From: Rhizophagus clarus
Taxonomy: Eukaryota; Glomeromycota; Glomeromycetes; Glomerales; Glomeraceae
Reading direction: 5' to 3'
Length of the DNA: 64,000 bases
Assembly: GCA_015698045.1 (NCBI GenBank)
Contig: BLAL01000040.1
Coordinates: 846,501 to 910,500, forward strand
The translations under genes and the position numbers were made by a program. Under the pieces are notes generated by a model. It saw only the letters and a list, made by a program, of their open reading frames with translations. It made no database searches and was not told where the DNA came from. Of the stretch, positions 1 through 9,910 are shown piece by piece. The stretch's first letter is position 1. The number at the start of each line of letters is the position of its first letter.

Positions 1-1175
1 TTAAAATTGTCACAAAAATTCTTTAATGCAACTTTAAAATTAGATACTGGACGTTCTTGATATCTTTTGTCGAAAGGATCCCAATATTTCGTCGATATTT
101 GATTAAGCGCATGCCATGCCACCATTTCTCGTTTTTCATCAAAAATTAATTCACATAACCGCTCTCCTAACTCTTGTTCGACTTCATCGAGTGTCAATTT
201 TCCGTAAGATATTAAACTCTCTAATAAAAAACAAATTTTAAAGGGTAATGTTTGACAAAGTACGTCAAAATATTGTCTTGAATAGTCTAATTTTTCAATG
301 CATCTGACCACACATTGAGGCATAGGGCGTGGAATACCTCTTATTACAAAATTATCTAGTACATCACGCAATTGATGAAGGTTATCTTTGAAGGTTAACC
401 GATATACTAAACATCTACCAAAAATGTTAACAACTCCGGTCCAATCATACGTTCTGATCCAAAAATCTTGTTCTTCCTGATACCACGAAGTAATTCCAAT
501 TTTTTCTGATTTAACAGACTCATCAGCTTTGCAATAAAGGTATGGCGGTTGCTTTAGGCTGATGTAAAGTGATGCATCATCTCTCTGGTTATTTGTGTCT
601 AGAAAAATTCCACGCGAGCTTCCAGCCAAACTGCGAAAAAAAATCTTTACACGTCGTTTTTTTGAAGATTCATCTGATAAATTGAAACCTTCCAATATTA
701 AAGCTTCTTCAGTCTTTGAAAAACATATCGTGGGCGTTTCATAATAACATGGATATTTCCATTCTGATAAGAACTTAAATTGTTCTGGAAAACCTCTATT
801 TCTTCTTTCATACTTATAAGATAATTGCCCACCCCAGTTTCCAATTTCAATATTTGATAAAGGAAACATAATCTCATTCTCATACGACTTATTAGATTTC
901 TTTCGATCTGTCTTTATTTCCTTATTCTCTTTAAAGGGGAGTACACATAAAGGTGTTCCAAAGCAATCTGGAGGATAAAAACTTGTAAACGCGATACACT
1001 TTTGTGCATCGTCTTCTTCCTCAAATTCTGCAAAACCAAAAAGAGCATTCTGATTTCTCATATTTTTTGGTTTTTTCAAGTCAACTTTAGTAACAGGTCC
1101 ATACATTGACAAAGCATCAGCTACATCGGCTGCAATAGCATTATTTGGAATATTTTTAATAAAGACTTTTTTCAT
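1..1175 (-). CDS. RNA-dependent RNA polymerase, N-terminal part with RRM domain (partial, runs off the window)
   Basis: Reading the minus strand from the ATG at 1175-1173 gives 391 codons with no stop to the window edge, so the gene continues to the left. Residues 1-75 look like an RRM fold: an RNP2-like VFIKNIP near residue 4 and an RNP1-like ALFGFAEF near residue 45. The following ~300 residues resemble the region that precedes the catalytic core in eukaryotic (QDE-1/RDR-type) cellular RNA-dependent RNA polymerases, with segments such as GITSWYQEEQDFWIRTYDW, RCLVYRLTF and RGIPRPMPQCVVRCI. Enzymes of this family copy RNA into dsRNA that feeds Dicer and small-RNA silencing. The catalytic DbDGD-type motif would lie outside the window, so activity cannot be judged. 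An N-terminal RRM is also known from plant RDR proteins. The start is the first in-frame ATG and directly opens the RRM, which supports it. The gene diverges from the dsRNA-binding protein at 2528. Confidence 0.82.
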   Translation of the reverse strand, partial: MKKVFIKNIPNNAIAADVADALSMYGPVTKVDLKKPKNMRNQNALFGFAEFEEEDDAQKCIAFTSFYPPDCFGTPLCVLPFKENKEIKTDRKKSNKSYENEIMFPLSNIEIGNWGGQLSYKYERRNRGFPEQFKFLSEWKYPCYYETPTICFSKTEEALILEGFNLSDESSKKRRVKIFFRSLAGSSRGIFLDTNNQRDDASLYISLKQPPYLYCKADESVKSEKIGITSWYQEEQDFWIRTYDWTGVVNIFGRCLVYRLTFKDNLHQLRDVLDNFVIRGIPRPMPQCVVRCIEKLDYSRQYFDVLCQTLPFKICFLLESLISYGKLTLDEVEQELGERLCELIFDEKREMVAWHALNQISTKYWDPFDKRYQERPVSNFKVALKNFCDNF

Positions 1176-2527
1176 TATAACTAAAAAAAAAAAAATTATA
1201 TCGTTATCTTGAAGTATTTCAAAATGACAAACAGGGTGATATTCTTTCGTTACAGAAACGCTCCTTTTCTTTCTTTTGCAAGAACTTAAAATTGATGTTA
1301 AGACGAAAAATAAATTGGGAAAATTTTTTTTTTTTTTTTTTTCAAGAACGAATTCTTTGTTATGGAGTAAAACTCCGGGTTTTTAAAAATAAAAAAGATC
1401 TACATTGATGAACTGAATTTGAACAGCATCAAAAGGGCAAATCACCTTTATAATGAAATATTTCCAAATATATATAACATTTTCATATACTGTCGTACGA
1501 TGTAACTATCCGCAGCTATACTTGTCATACTCACGTGACTTCAATATATATTTTAAACATCCATATTCCATAACGGGCAGCGAGTTTTATGCAAATGGCA
1601 GTGGTGGCAGTGAATAAACTAATACTTATAGCCGCCGACGCGTGTTGCAAACATGAAACATCGCATGTGGCTGATCAATTAATTTTTCAATTTGTGAATA
1701 GAGTTTGGATCCGCAAGATCCGAAATCCTTTTGAATACAGGTATATTCTTTTATCAAAATTAATGAATAACCTGTCACCAGATGATCATTGGCGTTTAAA
1801 TCTGCAGATCACGATCATCCAAAATTATTATTCCATAAGTGACCATAACTCTTCAGTTTGTGGAATTATTTGCTTGTTATGAAGCAAAAATCATGTGGTA
1901 TCCACTTTTTTTTTTTACTCTTTTTAACTCAATTTCCTATATTTGGAATATAACACGTGATATTTTAAACCAATCAGTGATTAACAACTCACGGAGTAAC
2001 ATGTAATGGAGTAACGTAACCTAACCTAGTCAATTTACTATTTAGGTTTCTCATTATTTTTATGCATTGCGATAACAACGTACCTAATTTGAACTGAATT
2101 TATTATTTGCTCAAATAATTTGCGCAGTAAGAATGTTCGAATTTTCGAATTTTAGAATATTTATTTAAAATATTGATTCGGAACTTGACAAAATTATGGA
2201 TAATATATATATAACCAGCATCAAAGTTGGTCATCTTTAGTCGGCCCGGTGATCATGCCACATAAGGTTACGTAAACAAATAAGCCACATAAAAGCAACA
2301 AAAGCAGTTTGTAATAATAAATAGGGGAGAAATAGTTTTTTTATTTTTTTTTTTTTTTTTTTTTTTTTTTTCAGGGCTTTCTTCTTCTTCCCTTCTTTCG
2401 TTAAAAAAAAATAAAATAAAATAAAAAAAATAAAAAAAAATATTAATATATTAATAATAATAAAATAATATTATTTTGCGTTAACAGTTCTTTGCACAAC
2501 ATATACTTTATTATATAAATAACTAAA
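1176..2527. promoter_or_regulatory. Divergent intergenic region between RdRP and dsRNA-binding gene
   Basis: This 1.35-kb gap must hold both promoters of the head-to-head pair. CACGTG boxes lie at 1532-1537 and 1954-1959; the first is part of a 16-bp string, CACGTGACTTCAATAT, that recurs at 32584 upstream of a BTB-SPRY gene. A T tract (about 2340-2372) and an A-rich tract precede the plus-strand gene. An open frame of 97 codons at 1589-1882 has no recognisable similarity and is not called as a gene. Confidence 0.5.
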
Positions 2528-4633
2528 ATGTATAGTTTATCTCGCTCCGTAAACTATATTGATAACAACGGGTTTTCTAATTTACCAGCAAAAAATAATA
2601 ATATTAATGTCGCCAACAATCTACCGATAAATAATGATGTTCTTAGAGCAATAAGCAACAGTTCATCTAATTTATTGACGAAAAACATGGCCACTAATTT
2701 TGGTAGTAGTGGTCCTTCTAATTTATCAGTAAATAATATTTTTAATAATACTATTTGCTGTAATAATGGCGGTAATACTTCTAATTTACCGGCAAAAAAT
2801 AATGTTTCACAAGCAGTTAATATATGTAGTAGCGGTAGTAGCGGCGACTCATCTAATCTATTAGTGAATAATAACATTTTTAATTCTACTAGCTATGTTA
2901 ATAGCAGTAGCTTTCCTAACATTCTTGAAGAAAAATCTTCTAACATACCAGCAACTAAAGTTCTTGAGGAAATGTATAAGACACTGGAATTGGAAATTCC
3001 TCCAGTGTTTACGTTTCGTCAGGAAGTTATTACACAAAATTATTTTTGCAGTGCTGGTTTTATGAATAAATGGTATGATACAGAAAAAGCATTTTCGAGC
3101 CAAGAAATAGCAAGAGAAGTCGCGGCTCAAAACCTGTTGAAGATAATTATGACTTCGAGAGAGTATGAAAATTATCTTCAAACTAAAGAAAAACAGGGTA
3201 CGATCCAACAAGCCAATGTTGGAAGATTATCCAATTTGTTAAAAAACTTACATATAAGTCCCGTTACGCCTAGTACACCTAATACACCTAATACGCCCAA
3301 TACGCCTGATTTGCCCGATACCTTTTCTACGCCTGTTGCATCTGTTATGCCTGAAATAATGAAAAGAAAGAAAAAGAAAATTAAGGGTAGAAATAATCCT
3401 AATAATTTTGGTAAACTTAGAAAAGGAAATAAACAACCTTTCCCTCCAAGGGCTACGATTCAAAAACTATCCAAGAGACAAAGGAAGAAATTAAATAGAC
3501 AATTTAAGATGCAAAAAGCTATTGGAAAACAGGATGCGGCGCAATCTATCTTTTGCCCTATCCCTGTTTCCAGGCAGGAAAGTAAACCTAAGAAGGTGAA
3601 ATTTGATGATAAAATTCTTATTCTTGGTCAAGACGTTATACCAAAACCATCAAAACCAAATGGTTCAAAGGTTTTAAAAGGTATAATGAGCAAAAAAAAT
3701 CAAAATTCATATCAATATGATCAAATCTCTAATGAATCTATAACCTACCAAATGTTGGTAAAGGAATTCTTGGAAAAAGATAATATCTGCCTTCCTCCAA
3801 GCAAATTTTTAGATGAGTTCTGCATCATCTCGAATATTCCGAAACCAAATTATGATTTCTACAATGATGGTTATGGAAACTACATTGCGGAAATTTTAGT
3901 TGGTGACGTTAAATATATAGGTGAACGAGTTTATTGTTACATTGAAGAAGCTCAGGAGTGTGTAGCGGAAATTGCTTTTAACCTTTTATATGCTAAAAGT
4001 GATGGGTATACAAAAATGAAATTTAAAGAGAGACTTTCGTTTGCATCGCTAGATCGGTCATTGGACATGCCGGATATGCTTATGCCGGACATGCCTAGCG
4101 AAGCAGCTGCATCATTCGGTTTACCGCAGCAAAGACATGAAAGTTATATTCCATCATATCCAAACTACAATAATTCTTGCATGCAGCAATTTGGAGTGCC
4201 GCCATCTCCATTACCAACAACTTTTTATGATATTCCAATGGAACATTCTCGGCCAACATTTAATACTTTTGGTTCAAATCCTCCATCAACACCATCTTCT
4301 GTTTCAAATCTTGATAATACTCAACAAATACGTCAAGAAGTTTCTAATCAATATATTCAAGCAGAATCTAAAAGTTCAAATGCCAATTTAGCTGTGCCTC
4401 AACAACAAAATGAATCAATAACACCTTACGTTCTGGACAAACTTGCCGAAGAAAGAGGTTGGGGCGTCATTGATTATCAATACAGTAAAACTTTGAAAGG
4501 TTATAAATGTACCTGTCATGTTAGAAAATTGAAATTTACCTCAAATCCTTGTGCCGATAAGAATACTGCAAAGAATCAAGCAGCTAAAATTGCCTTATTG
4601 GCATTGCCGGAATATAGCGATTGTGAAATCTAG
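2528..4633 (+). CDS. Protein with three dsRNA-binding-like modules and a basic central region
   Basis: This is a 701-residue single-exon protein. Residues 1-140 are Asn/Ser-rich and contain repeated SNL(P/L/S)(A/T)KN-like units. A first dsRBD-like module spans about 144-208 (PPVFTF...FCSAGF...AFSSQEIAREVAAQNLL). A TPNTPNTP run (248-260) and two basic patches follow (KRKKKKIKGR at 279-288 and KLSKRQRKKLNRQFK at 313-327), which may act as nuclear signals. A second module lies at 406-488. A clear dsRBD lies at 632-694, with GYKCTCHVRKLKF and the helix-2 KNQAAKIALLAL typical of the fold. The first two modules are more divergent and rest on pattern only. dsRBD proteins partner Dicer or bind structured RNA; the divergent RdRP neighbour makes a silencing role attractive but unproven. 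The KKVKF string near 355-359 also fits an RVxF-type phosphatase docking motif, which is weak evidence. Confidence 0.8.
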   Translation: MYSLSRSVNYIDNNGFSNLPAKNNNINVANNLPINNDVLRAISNSSSNLLTKNMATNFGSSGPSNLSVNNIFNNTICCNNGGNTSNLPAKNNVSQAVNICSSGSSGDSSNLLVNNNIFNSTSYVNSSSFPNILEEKSSNIPATKVLEEMYKTLELEIPPVFTFRQEVITQNYFCSAGFMNKWYDTEKAFSSQEIAREVAAQNLLKIIMTSREYENYLQTKEKQGTIQQANVGRLSNLLKNLHISPVTPSTPNTPNTPNTPDLPDTFSTPVASVMPEIMKRKKKKIKGRNNPNNFGKLRKGNKQPFPPRATIQKLSKRQRKKLNRQFKMQKAIGKQDAAQSIFCPIPVSRQESKPKKVKFDDKILILGQDVIPKPSKPNGSKVLKGIMSKKNQNSYQYDQISNESITYQMLVKEFLEKDNICLPPSKFLDEFCIISNIPKPNYDFYNDGYGNYIAEILVGDVKYIGERVYCYIEEAQECVAEIAFNLLYAKSDGYTKMKFKERLSFASLDRSLDMPDMLMPDMPSEAAASFGLPQQRHESYIPSYPNYNNSCMQQFGVPPSPLPTTFYDIPMEHSRPTFNTFGSNPPSTPSSVSNLDNTQQIRQEVSNQYIQAESKSSNANLAVPQQQNESITPYVLDKLAEERGWGVIDYQYSKTLKGYKCTCHVRKLKFTSNPCADKNTAKNQAAKIALLALPEYSDCEI

Positions 4634-5796
4634 ATCTGATCTAGGTAAATTTAAAATTGTTGAATATATTCCAAAATGAATGTATTTTTTTTTTTTACTA
4701 ATTTGATTTCTTTTTTTTTAAAAAGATTTTATTTGATTATGGTATTGTGTTTCGATTATTATTGCCATAATTCGTCTTTTTCTTGTTGATTTGCCCATCG
4801 TTCATAACGTAGCCGCAATTTTTTTTTCTTTTATTCCTTTATCTTTCAAAAATTTCTCGAGCATATGTAAATATGTTGTGGTGTCAAGGAACGAAATTTC
4901 TAATTTCGTTCATCGTTCTTACCGCGTTGTATATAAGCCCGAATTTTTTACTTGATTTTTTATCTGTGTACATATATTAATTTCTTTTTTTCAAATGTGA
5001 AACATTTCATCATTCTCCGCTTCGTAGTAATATCCATATATTTGTTTCATAAAACTTAAAATAATATATACTATTTGGGATAGGGTAATGGTTTGGATGT
5101 ATCACTTTTTGTGTGTATATAAAAATTTAATAGTCATAATGAATCTTTTATTCTCTATTAATTTTAAAGAATAGAATATTTAACATCATGACATAAGCTA
5201 ATAAGTGTGGGTTTTTAGATTTACAAAATTAGATTACTTAGAAATAATGGGATTTGCATAAAAAATGTACATAATTTCAAAAATAAATACAAAAACATTA
5301 ATGTTATTGAGGCTAGAAATTTTTTTTTTTGCGTATAAAACTTTAAATATCGAGAACGCGTCTTAATCACGTGATTTAATAAAAACAAAAATTGTTTTTT
5401 GAGGGGTGAAATAGTATTAATATATTCCATTAACTCAAAGCTTGAGATTATCGAGGTTAAAAATTAATTTATATCGCCCGTGAAATTCCAGGATATAATT
5501 TGGTGAAGTTAAACGAAACATTATTTTTAAGAGGCGTGTGCGTTCCCAATTAATGAAATTATAGGATTAATAAATACAGTGTATATTTATTTATATTACC
5601 ACCCACTAATATAAGTTATAATAATAAAAAAAAAATGAAAACCCAAAAGTCACGTGAAAGTCATTAAAAGCGCATGCGTAGGTAAGTAGTAGGTTTTAAA
5701 TCAATTATAAAGATCATAACTATTTCATAAATCAATAACCTAAATTCACAAAAATATTTTAACAATTTATAAAAAAAATTAAATATGGTTCATTCC
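4634..5796. other. Convergent 3' intergenic region
   Basis: This lies between the ends of the dsRBD gene (plus) and the Sel1 gene (minus). It is A+T-rich with T and A runs and two CACGTG boxes (5368-5373 in a TCACGTGA palindrome, and 5651-5656). No convincing coding sequence was found; the 69-codon frame at 5221-5430 is low-complexity. Confidence 0.5.
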
Positions 5797-7278
5797 TTAT
5801 TTAGAACAATAATCTAAATTAATTTGAGCATCAGAATTTCCTGCTTTAGCAGATTTCGAATACCATTCAATTGCTTTCTTTTCATTAATTTCAATTCCTA
5901 TTCCATATTGATAACAAAATGCCAAATTATTTTGAGCAAAAGAATTATTCCCTTTAGCGGAAGAAAAAAAACATTCAACCGCTTTCCTCTCATTTATTAA
6001 TGTTCCTATCCCATATTGATAACAAATTCCTAAATTATTTTGAGCATCAAAATTTCCAGATTCCGAAGATTTCAAATACCATCCAAAAGCTTTCATTTCA
6101 TCCTTTACAATTCCTATTCCATATTGATAACAAGAAGCTAAATTATTTTGAGCATTAGAATTACCCGCTTTTGCGGATGTAATAAATAATTTGAATGCTT
6201 TGATTTCATTTATATTCGTTCCTATTCCATTTTTATAACAAAAAGCTAAATTATTTTGAGCATCATAATTTCCAGCATTAGAAGATTTAGAATACCATTT
6301 AAATGCTTCTTTCTCATCTTTATCAATTCCTATTCCATATTGATAACAATAAGCTAAATTATTTTGAGCAATTGGATTATTCCCATCTTTTGCAGATTTC
6401 AAATACCATTCAAACGCTTTCCTCTCATCTTTATCAATTCCTATTCCATATTGATAATAAGAAGCTAAATTATTTTGAGCAAAAGAATTTCCTTCTTCAG
6501 CCCAATTCAAGAACCATTCAAATGTTTTCTTCTCTTTATCCATACTTAATCGTAAAGTATAACAAATGCTTACAATTAATTTTGCTAAAAGATTATTCTT
6601 TTTATTTACTAAATTCTTATAATAATTAAAAACATTATTAAGTTCATCAATATTTTTTAAACCATATTTAACACATAATAAAAAGTAGTAAATATTATCA
6701 TAAGAATTACCTAAAGAATTTTTTCTACATTCATTAAAATCTTTTAAATGTTGAAGAGTTAAATTATCTATTTTTTCATAATTTGAATTTAATTTTAATG
6801 ATATAGGTTTATTAATAATAAGTTCTTCATAATAAAATAAAGCTAATAAATATTTTCCAATAATTACATTTTTCATTTGAAAAATGGAATCATCAAAATT
6901 CTTATAATTATTATTATTATTATCATCATCATCATTATCATCATCATCATTTATATTAAAATTTATCATATTCAAAATTTCTTCATTCTTAATTGCCAAT
7001 AAATAATAATTTAAACATGTATTACGATGATTCTCACATTGATAAAATAATCCATTTATACTTGAAAACCAAGAATCATGATTTTGATGATTTCGTATTA
7101 ATATGATCATATCATTTATATTATTATAACATTTTAATTTATTATTAATTAATTTAAACGAATCAATTAAATATTCAATTTTATTTACTTTAAATTTTTC
7201 GAGATTATAAATTATTGTATCAAATAATTTGTTCATAAATTCTTTTAAGAATAATTCATCTTTATCGTTTATATTCAT
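5797..7278 (-). CDS. Sel1-like repeat protein
   Basis: This 493-residue single-exon protein has an N-terminal ~250 residues of helix-rich sequence without a recognised domain, including an Asp/Asn run at 108-126. From about residue 252 to the end it is made of Sel1-like (TPR-related) repeats, with AQNNLA..Y.YGIG...DE.KAFEWY.KSA..GN as the repeat core. The AQ pair recurs at residues 267, 304, 340, 376, 412, 448 and 484, a period of 36 except for one 37-residue unit, so there are six full repeats and a partial seventh. Sel1 repeats form alpha-solenoid scaffolds for protein assembly and signalling. In Rhizophagus many Sel1 arrays are fused to protein kinases; no kinase motifs are seen here, so this is a repeat-only member. 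Binding partners cannot be predicted. Confidence 0.9.
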   Translation of the reverse strand: MNINDKDELFLKEFMNKLFDTIIYNLEKFKVNKIEYLIDSFKLINNKLKCYNNINDMIILIRNHQNHDSWFSSINGLFYQCENHRNTCLNYYLLAIKNEEILNMINFNINDDDDNDDDDNNNNNYKNFDDSIFQMKNVIIGKYLLALFYYEELIINKPISLKLNSNYEKIDNLTLQHLKDFNECRKNSLGNSYDNIYYFLLCVKYGLKNIDELNNVFNYYKNLVNKKNNLLAKLIVSICYTLRLSMDKEKKTFEWFLNWAEEGNSFAQNNLASYYQYGIGIDKDERKAFEWYLKSAKDGNNPIAQNNLAYCYQYGIGIDKDEKEAFKWYSKSSNAGNYDAQNNLAFCYKNGIGTNINEIKAFKLFITSAKAGNSNAQNNLASCYQYGIGIVKDEMKAFGWYLKSSESGNFDAQNNLGICYQYGIGTLINERKAVECFFSSAKGNNSFAQNNLAFCYQYGIGIEINEKKAIEWYSKSAKAGNSDAQINLDYCSK

Positions 7279-7283
7279 TGTTT

Positions 7284-7314
<31 letters not shown>

Positions 7315-9299
7315 AGAAAATTAAAGGATGTTTTTAAAAATTTTTTTATCTCTTTCCTATCGTAAATTTTTGGAACAAGAAAAAAAATATATATATATAT
7401 ATATATTTTTTTTCTTGGTCTACTTAAACAATCAAAAAGAGACTAAACCATATTGTTCGGTCGTCACACGTTCGGTCATCGCCGCCCGTAATTTATTCAG
7501 GTTACACGGTATCAAAACAAAATGGGAACCTTTCTTTTGATTATTATTGTAGTTAGCCGCAAAAGCGTAGCCTCATTCCTGATTTGTCGATCACTCGGAC
7601 CGGTTTAATCGTGGAAATTTCATGGAATTTCATGGAATTTCATGGCGAAGTTGATCGACAACCAAAAAAAATGCGAACTACTATTTTTGCGTCAAACTAC
7701 ATTATAACCATCTTTGGATAGGAACGACGATCATTTAAAAAAATAATTGGTTTAGAACGAAGCGAGCTACAATAAAAAAGTTGTCTCAAGTTGATAATTT
7801 ACGAAAACTTATCGGAAATCATCCAAGAACTCGACAAGGTTAATCATGATGATAAATTATAGTAACAGAATCTGAATTTTTTTTTACATTTTAACACAAT
7901 TTTATTAATGTTTATATTATTAAGTAGAATTATTTTCTGCTAATTATTATGTTAATTCCAATTTTTTATTCAATTATTGTAAAAGGATAATTATAATAAT
8001 GATATAAGGTTTAAAGAAGGTTATTTAAAGATAAAATGCTTTGGGATTGAGAGAAATCGAAGATTATTTTAAGATAAAAAGATCATGAGGTAATTCAAAT
8101 TATTGAATTGAAAACAGAATATCATTATGGATTTAATGAACTTGACTTGATTCTCATATAATTGGATTGTAACCTCCAAGAATTTCATTCATTCCTTTCA
8201 TCACCTTAACTAATATTACAATTATTAAAATTTATGAAATTTACGTGGTAAAACCATTAGGAATTCCACGTAATAATAATTTAAATTCATAGGAATTATA
8301 AAATGTTTTGTTCTCGATATGCATACGGTATTTAACACCACAAATTATCATGTAATCAGTGTTTAATAACGGTCAAACAGTCTATCTTTATGCCATAATA
8401 TTTCATAATTATCAGTTATCGTTAATATCATTCGTTATCTAAATAATAATTCTATAAAATTGAAAATTGGTGTTTTGATAAAAAAAAAAAAAAAATTTAT
8501 TTTTCAAAATTGAATATCTTACTTTAAAATGATTTAAGAGGATTATTTGATAATTTTTATCCGATTTAAAATATCATTATTATTATAAAATAAATAATTA
8601 CGAAAAAAAAAATATTTTTGAATCGACAATTATAAGAATGGTATTTTCGTTTCATCAAGATCTAAACTTCAATCACAAAATAAATATCTACGAAAAAGCG
8701 CTAATAAATAAAGAATGCTAATTTAGTTTTAGTATGTGAAATTAATTTTTGATCATCATTACCCAATGAGTAAAATTGCATCAGATTTATTATTTTTATC
8801 TTTAAATACTAACTTATGATAGGTTAACAATAATTTTTAAGAAAAAAAGTCCTACGACGGTTAATACGGGTTGCACAAAAATGACAAATAAGGGTAATGG
8901 TGTAAAATGAAAACCATTTCGAAAAAAAACTTTCTTCTGTTTAAAATCATATATAAAAAAGAATTCCCTTTTGATTGTGAAGACTATTTTCATTTTATTG
9001 ATTCAAAAAAATTCAAAAAAATCTTTTCCTTTCATTGATTTAATAGCACAACAATAACTTCTTATGAACTTGGATATTTGAATTTATTTCCGAAAACTAT
9101 ACATGTTGAAAATTTAGTGATTATTACCGCATATTAACGGACATGTTTTTATTATAAAAAAAAAAAGAGAGAGATTCCTTTCACTTGGTTATGATTCTTT
9201 GGTTAATTTACAACGAAATCGGTCGAAGAATTATTTGAATTTAATTACATCAAACACATCAAACAGTTCGCATTAAACGAATTTTATCTCCCGTAAAAA
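7279..9299. other. Gene-free region
   Basis: No open frame here looks like a gene. The stretch at 7430-7720 is less A+T-rich than its surroundings and contains a short tandem repeat of CATGGAATTT (7621-7645). The 70-codon frame at 7328 runs through a TA microsatellite and is not credible. The rest is A+T-rich with frequent stops in all frames. Confidence 0.5.
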
Positions 9300-9910
9300 G
9301 AACTTTCTATTACAGTTTGTGATGCAGATTTTTTTTTTTGGTTACTCTCCCTTTCATAGTCCTTTAAAAACTGGCTCATAACCAGGAACATCCGGTATTA
9401 TGCATGATGAACATCGGAAGCACTCCTCCTACGAAAGCATGACTCTAGATGAATGATTTTTGATGAATTATTCCGATGAAAAAAAAAAAAATAGTGTAAA
9501 CTGGAACCGAATTTTTTTTTTCTGTTAAAAACAAACTTTCTATGATAATTTGTGATACAATTTTTTTTTTTTTTTTTTTGGTTGCTAGTCTGTTCATAAG
9601 ACTTTTAAAACTGGCTCATGACAAGAATTCCCAGTATTACGCATTATGAATGTCGAAGATCCCTTCCAACTGATGAATGATTTCGATGGAAAAAAAAAAA
9701 ATTTAGTGCGAGCGAATTTTTTTCTTTTGTAAAAACGAACTTTCTAATTGACAATTTTGTAATACAAATTTTTTTTTTGGTTACCCTCGCTCATAAGATT
9801 TTTAAAAACTGGCTCATAACCAGGAACATCCGGTATTATGCATGATGAAAATCGAAGATCCCTCCTTTGCTGATGAATGATTTCGATAAAAGAAAAAATA
9901 ATGTTTCTTT
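9300..9910. repeat. Three-unit imperfect tandem repeat (~200-240 bp per unit)
   Basis: Three units follow each other, each with the order: CTTTCTA..., a T tract, GGTTACT/GGTTGCT, TTTAAAAACTGGCTCATAAC, (C)CGGTATTATGCATGATGAA, a GATGAATGATTTCGATGA segment, then an A tract. The landmark CTGGCTCAT starts at 9371, 9611 and 9809, giving spacings of 240 and 198. Units 1 and 3 are closest to each other over the landmark; unit 2 is more diverged. The 75-codon minus-strand frame at 9744-9971 is a by-product of unit 3. Confidence 0.85.

Noticed and set aside
1589..1882. 97-codon plus-strand open frame in the RdRP/dsRBD intergenic region
   Set aside because: No recognisable domain, a composition like the surrounding non-coding DNA, and a position within the shared promoter; not enough to call a gene.
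2554..2877. 107-codon minus-strand frame rich in Leu/Phe
   Set aside because: A mirror of the Asn/Ser-rich repeats of the dsRBD gene on the other strand.
6303..6629. 108-codon plus-strand frame with internal repeats (LSHLYQFLFHIDN)
   Set aside because: Antisense shadow of the Sel1 repeats; the periodicity comes from the real gene.
9300..9910. CRISPR-like array
   Set aside because: Only three units of 200-240 bp with homopolymer spacers in a eukaryotic context; nothing resembles CRISPR repeats or cas genes.
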